Positions 30,474-36,896 of a stretch of 64,000 nt of DNA are shown one piece after another. The notes below the pieces were generated by a model, which worked only from the letters and a program-made list of their open reading frames with translations, searched no databases and was not told the origin of the DNA. The stretch is from Streptomyces sp. NBC_01775. Its GTDB lineage: Bacteria > Actinomycetota > Actinomycetes > Streptomycetales > Streptomycetaceae. The first letter of the stretch is position 1. Each line of letters opens with the position of its first letter. Made by a program: the position numbers and the translations under genes. The stretch covers positions 4,092,001 through 4,156,000 of the forward strand of contig NZ_CP109104.1 of assembly GCF_035917675.1 (NCBI RefSeq), written 5' to 3'.

Positions 30474-30545
30474 ACTTACTTGCCGCACGGCTAGTTCAGT
30501 ACGATGGACAAGCTAAGGCGGCCACTAGCCGGTCGTCAAGTAAGT
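30474..30545. promoter_or_regulatory. Dyad operator pair controlling the TetR and DHA2 exporter genes
   Basis: Two 22-bp half-regions, 30474-30495 and 30524-30545, are inverted copies of each other (19 of 22 positions) around one exact centre at 30509.5. The outer parts are ACTTACTTG / CAAGTAAGT and the inner parts CGGCTAGT / ACTAGCCG. Each half is itself an imperfect 16-bp palindrome of the kind bound by TetR dimers. A minus-strand promoter fits within: TTGACG (30534-30539), 18 nt, TAGCTT (30510-30515). One operator overlaps its -35. Confidence 0.7.
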
Positions 30546-30561
30546 TTTGAAGGGATCGGCC

Positions 30562-31131
30562 ATGAGCAGGGGCAACACCCGTCAGCGCATTCAGGACGTC
30601 GCCCTGAAGCTGTTCGCTGAGCAGGGCTACGAGAAGACCTCGCTCAGAGAGATCGCCGAGCAGCTGGGCGTCACCAAAGCCGCGTTGTACTACCACTTCA
30701 AAACGAAGGAGGACCTGGTCAGCAGCATCTTCCAGGACCTCGCGGTGCGGCCGGCCGACGAGCTGATCGCCTGGGCCGAGGAGCAGCGTCCGACCACGCT
30801 GGAGACGAAGCTGGAGATCCTGCGCCGCTACAGCGCCAACTTGAGCCAGGCCGTACCGCTCTTCCGCTTCATGCACGAGAACCAGGCGGCGCTGCGCGAG
30901 CTGTCCATCGGCGACCAGATGAAGGCCCGGATCTTCCGGCTCCTCGAACTGATCAAGGACTCGGACGCCCCCCTCTCGGACCAGGTCAGATGCTCCTCGG
31001 CACTGTTCACCATGCACTCGACGCTCTTCGTCCTTGACGAGGCGGAGGCCGACCCCGAGGAGAAGCGCAAGGCAGCCCTGGAGGTCGCCCAGGAGCTGGT
31101 CACCTCGGCGCACCGGGGCAGCGGGAGCTGA
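30562..31131 (+). CDS. TetR-family regulator of the divergent exporter
   Basis: A 189-aa repressor. The HTH is at about 8-52: RIQDVALKLFAEQGYEKTSL, then REIAEQLGVTKAALYYHFKTK, a textbook TetR DNA-binding domain. The C-terminal helical domain would bind the inducing drug. The start is ATG 30562 with GAAGGGA upstream; TTG 30547 is unlikely. It is divergent from the DHA2 exporter with a paired operator between, so autoregulation and repression of the exporter are expected. The ligand is unknown. Confidence 0.92.
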   Translation: MSRGNTRQRIQDVALKLFAEQGYEKTSLREIAEQLGVTKAALYYHFKTKEDLVSSIFQDLAVRPADELIAWAEEQRPTTLETKLEILRRYSANLSQAVPLFRFMHENQAALRELSIGDQMKARIFRLLELIKDSDAPLSDQVRCSSALFTMHSTLFVLDEAEADPEEKRKAALEVAQELVTSAHRGSGS

Positions 31132-31138
31132 GCGGCGG

Positions 31139-31211
31139 CCCCGTCCGCACGCACGAGAGCCGGACCCCGTCCGCGCTCACGAGAGCCGGACCCCGTCCGC
31201 ACGCACACAAG
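31139..31211. repeat. 26-bp tandem repeat, about 2.8 copies, after the TetR gene
   Basis: Units at 31139, 31165 and 31191 begin CCCCGTCCGC and continue CACGAGAGCCGGA. They lie in the 3' UTR of the TetR gene, before the terminator. A further 7-bp repeat (GCGCTCA, three times) follows at about 31267-31288. Confidence 0.85.
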
Positions 31212-31229
31212 CGGGCCGCGCATACACGA

Positions 31230-31262
31230 AAGAGCGCCCGTCCACGGTGGACGGGCGCTCTT
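31230..31262. terminator. Perfect 15-bp hairpin with A/T flanks (TetR / M23 peptidase)
   Basis: AAGAGCGCCCGTCCA (31230-31244) pairs perfectly with 31248-31262 around a 3-nt loop. It ends in TT on the plus strand and is preceded by AA, so it can work in both directions between convergent genes. Confidence 0.88.
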
Positions 31263-31310
31263 CCCAGCGCTCAGCGCTCAGCGCTCAGCGGCGCGGTGGC
31301 GGGCCGTGCC

Positions 31311-32024
31311 TCAGAGGCTCACACCCAGCGAGCGCATCGCGCCCTTGGGGTCGACGGCCGAGCCGTAGTCGGCGCTCTTACGCACCTCGAAGTGCAGGTG
31401 CGGCCCGGAGGAGTTACCGGTGTTGCCGGACTTGCCGATCGCCTGGCCGGTCTTCACCTGCTGGCCGGGCTTCACGCCGATCTGCGACAGGTGCGCGTAC
31501 TGCGAGAACTCGCCGTTGCTGTGCCGGATCACTATCGCGTTGCCGTACGCGGAGCCGTCGCCCGCGCCGTTGCCGCCCGCCTTCACGACGGTGCCCTTGT
31601 GCACGGACTTGACCGGGGTGCCGATCTTCACGGCGAAGTCCTGGCCCGAGTGGTTGTGGGACCAGCGTCCGCCGGCCTTGCCGAAGGAGGCGCTCAGCTC
31701 GTACTTGACCGAGACGGGCTTGACCCAGGCCAGCTGCGCCCGCTTGGCGTCCCGGGCCGCCTTCTCGGCGGCGCGCTGCTTTGCCTTCTGGGCGGCGTCC
31801 GCCGCCTTGTGCTGCTGGTCGGCCTGGTGACGCGCGGAGTCGGCGAGCGTGCCCGCCAGGCTCGACGAGAAGACGTCACCCTTGGCCTTGCCTGCCACGC
31901 CGGCCTCGTCCGACTTTCCGGCCGCCGTCGCCGCGCCCGCCCCCAGGGCCATCGACGCGCCGAGCCCGGCGACAAGTACCGCCGCCATGGTCGCGGCGCT
32001 GTTGGTGGTCCTAGACCTCGTCAT
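31311..32024 (-). CDS. Secreted M23-family peptidase (LytM-type)
   Basis: A 237-aa exported cell-wall hydrolase. The signal peptide is residues 1-36 (Arg-rich n-region, TMAAVLVAGLGASMALGAGAATA, cleavage near Ala-Ala). A helical Ala/Lys/Gln-rich segment (about 60-100) probably forms a coil. The M23 domain (about 120-230) has zinc ligands: His in WSHNHSGQDFAVKIG (HxxxD motif) and HLHFEV, with the auxiliary QYAHLSQ. It should cleave peptidoglycan peptide cross-links outside the cell. The start is ATG 32024 with GGAGGT upstream. Confidence 0.92.
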   Translation of the reverse strand: MTRSRTTNSAATMAAVLVAGLGASMALGAGAATAAGKSDEAGVAGKAKGDVFSSSLAGTLADSARHQADQQHKAADAAQKAKQRAAEKAARDAKRAQLAWVKPVSVKYELSASFGKAGGRWSHNHSGQDFAVKIGTPVKSVHKGTVVKAGGNGAGDGSAYGNAIVIRHSNGEFSQYAHLSQIGVKPGQQVKTGQAIGKSGNTGNSSGPHLHFEVRKSADYGSAVDPKGAMRSLGVSL

Positions 32025-32373
32025 AGGGGTGCTACCTCCGGATGGGGGTGTGGGATCCACGCCCTGAGTGGACGCACGACCTTGGTAACCCGCCAGAAAA
32101 AGGACATCAAGGGACCCAATTACTAAAGACCCCCGTAGTAGGCGGAGCGACCTGCGTCACTCGGCGCCCCGTGGTGGCGCCCAGCCCCGGCCCGTCCGCA
32201 CCCCGAGCCCCTCACGGCTCCTATGCCGGGTAGTACACCCCTCTTCCCCTGTGCCTCACCTCACCCGGAGGCCCCGCCGAGTGTGGTCGCGCTCATATGA
32301 CGCCGCTCACCTTGTCCGCTCACCTTGCGCCGATCCCCGGCACACATCGCCGCCGGTCACCTACGATCCGCGC
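32025..32373. promoter_or_regulatory. Divergent intergenic region between the M23 peptidase and the first NACHT gene
   Basis: No gene is seen in 349 bp. On the minus strand the M23 gene has a long leader containing a GGGTTACC element and short inverted repeats (for example GTCCAC/GTGGAT). No recognisable riboswitch core is present. On the plus side a 10-bp direct repeat GCTCACCTTG (32305-32314 and 32318-32327; 13-bp period) lies 46-68 bp before the NACHT start. The box TACGAT (32362-32367) ends 6 nt before its ATG. Confidence 0.5.
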
Positions 32374-34926
32374 ATGGAGCCGTCGACCCTCGCAGCGCGC
32401 CTGGCCTCCAGTGCGGTAGCGCCCCTGGTCAGAAAGCTGTTCGTGGCCGAGGGACCGGGCGCGGGGCTGGTGGCGGAGCCCGTACGGATATCGGCGCGGC
32501 TCTCCTTCACCGGCGAGCGGCGCACCCTGTCCGAGCGGGAGCTGCGCAAGCTCGCCGAGGAGCTGGTGGCCCGCTCCGTACACGCGGCGGGGCCGCACGA
32601 GGAAGCGGACGCGGTCACCCGCGCCGAGCTGGCCGACGCGCTGGTCACGGCCCTGCACAGCCTCGGCGACCTGGACATGGACGACGTACAGGCCGTGCGG
32701 CTGGGCCCCGAGGGGCTGGCGGCCCGGCTCGCCACACCCCGGGGGCTGTCCGAGGCCGCCGAGGCGCGCTTCCGGCCGCTGCTGCACACCGCCTGCCTGC
32801 ACATCCTGCACTTCTTCACCCAGCGCTCCACCTTCGTCGCGCGCACCGTCACCGAGCAGGCCCGCGCCCTGGACCACCTCATCGCCGCCACCGACCTCCT
32901 CATCGAGCGCCTCCCCTCGCGCACCGCCGAGGACGCCCGCTTCGAGGAGCGCTACGCGCAGCACATCGCCCGCAAGCACGGCGAGCTGGTCATCTACGGC
33001 CTGGACCTGCACCACGGGCGGGAGTGGCGGCTCGATTCGACATACATCTCCCTGGAGGCCACCTCTCTGGAGGCCGCGCAGGAGGCGGGCCCGCCGCTGC
33101 CGGCGGACCGGGCCCTGGCCGGGCGCGAGCGGGTGCTGCTGCGCGGCGGGGCCGGAAGCGGCAAGACCACGCTCATCCAGTGGCTGGCGGTGGCCACGGC
33201 CCGGCAGGAGTACGACGAGCACCTCGCCCACCTCCTCGGGCGCGTCCCTTTCGTGCTGCCGCTGCGGCGCGTGGTGCGCGAGGGGCTGCCGCCCACCCCC
33301 GACCGCTTTCTGCACGCCGTGGGCAGCTCCCTGGCCGGATCCCAGCCGCCCGGCTGGGCGGACAGGGTGCTCGGCGCCGGACGCGGGCTGCTGCTGGTCG
33401 ACGGGGTGGACGAGCTCCCCGAGCGGGAGCGGGAGGCGGTACGGCGCTGGCTGCGGGAGCTGGCCGCCGACTTCCCCGGCAACCTGTGGCTGGTGACCGC
33501 GCGCCCCTCCGCCGTACGCGAGGACTGGCTGGGCCCCGAGGGGTTCGCCGAGCTGTCGCTGGCACCGATGTCGCGCGCCGACGCCGCCGCGTTCATCCGC
33601 CGCTGGCACTGCGCGGCCGACGCGGACCCGGGCGCCGCCGAGGCGCTGCTGGCCGCGATCCGCTCCAGCGGCGACCTGCGGCGGCTGGCGGTGAATCCGC
33701 TGATGTGCGGACTGCTGTGCGCGCTGAACCGGGAGCGGCGCGGCGCGCTGCCGTACGGGCGCCGGGAGCTGTACGACGCGGCGCTGTCGATGCTGCTGGA
33801 GCGGCGGGACACGGAACGCGGCATCGCGGCCCCGGACGATCTGCGGCTCTCCAAGGAGACCCGGATCCAGATCCTCCAGAAGCTCGCCCACTGGCTGATC
33901 CGCAACGACCGCGCCGAGATGAACCGGGCCGACGCGGTGGCGCAGGTCGGCAGGGCACTGGCCGTCATGCCGCAGCTGCGCGCCGAGCCCGAGACGGTCT
34001 TCCGGCACCTGCTGGAGCGCTCCGGCCTGCTGAACGAGCCCGCCGAGGGCCGGGTCGCCTTCGTCCACCGCACGTTCCAGGACTACCTGGGCGCGAAGGC
34101 CGTCGTGGAGGAGGGCGACTTCCCTCTCCTGCTGGACAACGCGCGCCGCGCCCAGTGGGAGGACGTGGTGCGGATGGCCGTGGCGCTGGGGCGGCCCGCC
34201 GAGCGCGAGCGGATCCTGACGGGGCTGACCGAGCCGGACGAGAGCGGCGAGGTGGGGCTGGAGGAGCTGGTGCTGGCCGCGTCCTGTCTCGAACACGCGG
34301 TGGAGATCTCCCCCGCGGTCCACGAACGGATCCTCACGCTGACCTCCCGGCTGCTGCCGCCCGCGACCCGGGAGCGCGCGCGGACGGTGGGCCGTGCGGG
34401 GCCCGTGGTCCTGGGGCTGCTGCCGGGCCCCGAGGACGTGTCGGAACTGACGGCGGAGCACGCAGAAAACATCGTCATCACCGCCACCCGCGTCGCCACC
34501 GACGCGGCCCTCCCCCTCCTGTCCCGCTACGCGGCACACCCCGGCCTGGGCGTACGCCGTCAACTCGCCTGGGCCTGGCGCAGGTTCGACACCGACGCGT
34601 ACGCCGAGCAGGTCATCTCGCGCCTCGCGGAGACGGACCTCTATTTCACCGCCCACACCACCGCGCACCTGCGCGCCCTGAAGGCCCTGGGCGGCCGGGC
34701 GCGCGTCCAGCTCGTGGGGGAGTTCGACATCGGGGAGCTGACGGAACTGCTCGTACCCGAAAGGCTGACCCACCTGTGGCTCACCGGCCCCGAGCCGTCC
34801 GACGGCGCGTGGCTGTCGGCCTTCCCGCGGCTGAGCACGTTGGTGCTGCCCGAGGACGCCCCGGAGCACCGGCCGGGTACGGTGCCCGGTCACCTCACCG
34901 TCGTACGTGGTCAACTCCCCGGCTGA
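32374..34926 (+). CDS. NACHT-domain STAND NTPase A
   Basis: An 850-aa protein. The N-terminal helical region (about 1-215) contains CLHILHFFTQRSTFVARTV and VIYGLDL; it resembles the helical modules preceding NACHT in actinobacterial STAND proteins. The NACHT core has Walker A GGAGSGKTT (about 258-266), Walker B LLLVDGVDE (339-347), a sensor-like LVTARPSAVRE, and NPLMCGLLCAL in the winged-helix region, then FVHRTFQDYLGAKA (about 562). A helical C-terminal region ends in LGGRARVQLVGEF and LTHLWL, a possible single leucine-rich unit. Leaderless start at ATG 32374 (TACGAT, 6 nt). Nucleotide-driven oligomerisation and defence or signalling are family knowledge; the trigger and output are unknown. 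Confidence 0.9.
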   Translation: MEPSTLAARLASSAVAPLVRKLFVAEGPGAGLVAEPVRISARLSFTGERRTLSERELRKLAEELVARSVHAAGPHEEADAVTRAELADALVTALHSLGDLDMDDVQAVRLGPEGLAARLATPRGLSEAAEARFRPLLHTACLHILHFFTQRSTFVARTVTEQARALDHLIAATDLLIERLPSRTAEDARFEERYAQHIARKHGELVIYGLDLHHGREWRLDSTYISLEATSLEAAQEAGPPLPADRALAGRERVLLRGGAGSGKTTLIQWLAVATARQEYDEHLAHLLGRVPFVLPLRRVVREGLPPTPDRFLHAVGSSLAGSQPPGWADRVLGAGRGLLLVDGVDELPEREREAVRRWLRELAADFPGNLWLVTARPSAVREDWLGPEGFAELSLAPMSRADAAAFIRRWHCAADADPGAAEALLAAIRSSGDLRRLAVNPLMCGLLCALNRERRGALPYGRRELYDAALSMLLERRDTERGIAAPDDLRLSKETRIQILQKLAHWLIRNDRAEMNRADAVAQVGRALAVMPQLRAEPETVFRHLLERSGLLNEPAEGRVAFVHRTFQDYLGAKAVVEEGDFPLLLDNARRAQWEDVVRMAVALGRPAERERILTGLTEPDESGEVGLEELVLAASCLEHAVEISPAVHERILTLTSRLLPPATRERARTVGRAGPVVLGLLPGPEDVSELTAEHAENIVITATRVATDAALPLLSRYAAHPGLGVRRQLAWAWRRFDTDAYAEQVISRLAETDLYFTAHTTAHLRALKALGGRARVQLVGEFDIGELTELLVPERLTHLWLTGPEPSDGAWLSAFPRLSTLVLPEDAPEHRPGTVPGHLTVVRGQLPG

Positions 34927-34954
34927 AGATCCTCCTTCGCGCAACATCAGGTCC

Positions 34955-34972
34955 GTACCACCCGGGTACTTT
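34955..34972. promoter_or_regulatory. Candidate XRE operator 1: GTACC-N5-GGTAC
   Basis: GTACC (34955-34959) and GGTAC (34965-34969) form a short dyad just before the XRE gene. The right side, GGGTACTT (34964-34971), is identical to part of the stronger palindrome at 36320-36342. TACTTT (34967-34972) inside it could be the -10 of the XRE promoter. Spacing differs between the two dyads, so shared binding is uncertain. Confidence 0.4.
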
Positions 34973-35004
34973 GCAGGTGTCTCTCACGGAACGGGATCAC
35001 CACC

Positions 35005-36228
35005 ATGCCCCAGCCCGATGACGCCCACATCGGAGCGCGGATCGCCGCCCACCGCAAAATGGCGGGCTACACCCAGCACGGTCTCTCCGCGCACGCCCAT
35101 CTCTCGCTCGGCTGCGTCCGCAAGGTGGAGCGCGGCGAGCGGCTGCCGACCGCCGGGGTACTGACCGCCGTCGCGCGTGCCCTGCGCACCACGGTCGAGG
35201 ACCTGAGCGGCCAGCCCTACCGGCGTGAGCCGCGCGACGACCGGGTGCACGCGCCGATCACCGCCGTACGCGCCGCGCTGCGCCACTGGGATCTGCCCGG
35301 CGACTGGTTCCAGCTGCCCCGTCCGCTGCCCGTGCTGAAGGCGGAGCTGCGGATGGCCTCCACCTACCGCCTGGCGGGGCGCCTGACGCAGCTGGGCACC
35401 GGGCTGGCCGGGCTGCTGGAGGAGCTGACGGCCGCCGTACACCTGCGCGAGAACGCGGCCGAGCGCCGGCAGGCGGCCCGGCTGCTGGCGCTCGCCTACG
35501 ACCTGACGCACACCCTCGCCTACCGCCTCGGCTACCCCGACCTGCGCGGCCAGGTCGAGGACCGGCTGCGGTGGGCGGCCGGTCTGGCGGGGGACCCGCT
35601 GCTGGTGGCGCTCGCGGACTACAAGCGGGTCGAGGCGTTCAAGTCGGCACACGAGTACGACGCGGGGCTGCGCGCGATGGCGGTGGCCCGCGAACGCCTG
35701 AGCGAGGCAGCCCCGGCGGCCGACGACGCGGCCTTCGTGACCGTGCTGGGCGGGATGCGGCTGCGCGAGGTGACGATAGCGGCCAGGATGTACGACGCCG
35801 AGGCCACCGCGCACCATCTGGAGGAGGCCGGGGCGCTCCTCGGCCGGCTGCCGACCGGGGAGGACCGCAGGCACCACACCCTGGTGTTCGGCTCCGGCAA
35901 CCTGGCGATCCACGAGATCCAGGCCCGGCTCGAACTCCAGCACATGTCCGAGGCCGAGCGCCTCATCCGCACCACGCGCCTGCCCGGCACCCTCCCGCCC
36001 ACCAGGGTGAGCGCCTGGCACATCAACGCGGCCCGCGTGCACCTCGCGGCGGGCAAGCGCGAGCGTGCCCTGCGCGAACTCCAGCACGCGCGGCGGGCAT
36101 CCCCGCAGATCACCCGCTACAAGCCGATGGCGCGGGACACGGCCCTGCTGCTGATGATGAAGTACCGCCGCACGACAGAGGAAGTGCGCTCCCTCAACAC
36201 CTGGTTCGGCCTGGAGCCGTCTGCGTGA
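35005..36228 (+). CDS. XRE-family HTH regulator with TPR-like C-terminal domain
   Basis: A 407-aa regulator. The HTH is at about residues 8-65 (GARIAAHRKMAGYTQHGLSA, HLSLGCVRKVERGERLPTAG, LRTTVEDLS). The remaining 340 residues are helical with repeating degenerate TPR-like units (ERRQAARLLALAYDLTHTLAY, LRAMAVARERLSEA, AERLIRTTRLPGTLPP, ERALRELQHARRASP), the form typical of Streptomyces XRE regulators that read a peptide or small molecule. ATG 35005 lacks a good ribosome-binding site. It sits between NACHT A and a small protein gene, and palindromes lie on both sides. Control of the NACHT cluster is inferred from position. Confidence 0.85.
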   Translation: MPQPDDAHIGARIAAHRKMAGYTQHGLSAHAHLSLGCVRKVERGERLPTAGVLTAVARALRTTVEDLSGQPYRREPRDDRVHAPITAVRAALRHWDLPGDWFQLPRPLPVLKAELRMASTYRLAGRLTQLGTGLAGLLEELTAAVHLRENAAERRQAARLLALAYDLTHTLAYRLGYPDLRGQVEDRLRWAAGLAGDPLLVALADYKRVEAFKSAHEYDAGLRAMAVARERLSEAAPAADDAAFVTVLGGMRLREVTIAARMYDAEATAHHLEEAGALLGRLPTGEDRRHHTLVFGSGNLAIHEIQARLELQHMSEAERLIRTTRLPGTLPPTRVSAWHINAARVHLAAGKRERALRELQHARRASPQITRYKPMARDTALLLMMKYRRTTEEVRSLNTWFGLEPSA

Positions 36229-36319
36229 CGGGGCCGGGATGTCCGGCGCGTCCGGGAGATCCGGAGGGCCAGGAACACCCGGAGCGCCCGGAGCGCCCGT
36301 CAAGCGGGGCACGCGCGAA

Positions 36320-36342
36320 AAGTACCCCGCCTTGGGGTACTT
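36320..36342. promoter_or_regulatory. Candidate XRE operator 2: AAGTACCCC-N5-GGGGTACTT
   Basis: A perfect 9-bp-arm palindrome (36320-36328 and 36334-36342, spacer GCCTT) lies in the 282-bp gap after the XRE gene and before the small protein gene. It shares GGGTACTT with the dyad upstream of the XRE gene. As a hairpin it could also terminate the XRE transcript, but its AT-containing ends look more like a protein-binding site. Confidence 0.55.
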
Positions 36343-36454
36343 CCGCCCTTCCCACGGCGGAAGGCTTGGAGCCAGCAAGTGCCCCGTGTCCCGCGCCGCA
36401 GACGGGCGGCGGCGGGCCGCCGGGCGAGGCACCAGCCGCCGCAGGAGCACGACC

Positions 36455-36514
36455 ATGCGTCAGGCCGTCCATCGGCTCCAGGTCCCGGCGTCCCCTCCGG
36501 GCGGCGCCGCATGA
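36455..36514 (+). CDS. Possible 19-aa leader ORF coupled to the next gene
   Basis: ATG 36455 follows a good ribosome-binding site (GCAGGAG, 36441-36447). The ORF encodes MRQAVHRLQVPASPPGGAA and stops with TGA at 36512-36514, overlapping the ATG of the next gene (36511). The next gene has no ribosome-binding site of its own, so this ORF could deliver ribosomes to it. Real translation is unproven. Confidence 0.4.
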   Translation: MRQAVHRLQVPASPPGGAA

Positions 36515-36822
36515 TGACGATCAGCGTGTACCGCGTACGCCCGGACGGCACCCGCGTCCGCGTACTGCCCCGCACCACCGTGGCGCCCAGGGACCCCGAA
36601 AGACCGCCACCGCCGCTCTCGTTCCCGCCCTGCCGCTGTGCGCGCTGCCTGCCCCTGCCTCACGACGGAGGATCGCCCGCGCCGTCCCGGCCGATGCCAC
36701 CGACCCCGGTCCTGGCCAAGGGGACGGCCAAGGATCTGGCCAGGAAAGCGGCCAGGGACATGGCCAAGGAGTCCGCCAAGGAGGCCGCTTCCGCCCGGGC
36801 CGTCATCGACGCGGAGACCTGA
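36511..36822 (+). CDS. Small Cys-motif / Lys-Ala-rich protein next to the XRE and NACHT genes
   Basis: A 103-aa protein of unknown function. Residues 1-30 read MMTISVYRVRPDGTRVRVLP then RTTVAPRDPE, a beta-like module. PPCRCARC (about 40-47) gives three closely spaced Cys that could bind metal. The C-terminal 35 residues are an Ala/Lys-rich helix (KGTAKDLARKAARDMAKESA). Small proteins with this N-terminus and Cys motif are often found next to XRE regulators in Streptomyces. Translation probably depends on the overlapping upstream ORF. It lies 74 bp before NACHT B, and a shared transcript is likely. Confidence 0.65.
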   Translation: MMTISVYRVRPDGTRVRVLPRTTVAPRDPERPPPPLSFPPCRCARCLPLPHDGGSPAPSRPMPPTPVLAKGTAKDLARKAARDMAKESAKEAASARAVIDAET

Positions 36823-36896
36823 TCGTTCTACGCTGCTCGCCGTAAGCGACCCCGTACTGCGGGGAGTTGGCCGAGCCGGGTGGCGGGGGTAAGCGG

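Noticed and set aside
32025..32340. Possible c-di-AMP (ydaO-type) riboswitch before the M23 peptidase
   Set aside because: Such switches precede cell-wall hydrolase genes in Streptomyces and disA is nearby, but I could not find the conserved core sequences in this leader. A covariance-model search would decide.
32320..34947. Minus-strand frame of 875 codons opposite NACHT A, and similar frames opposite NACHT B and C
   Set aside because: They mirror the NACHT genes, are Gln/Arg/Gly-rich and have no domains or ribosome-binding sites.
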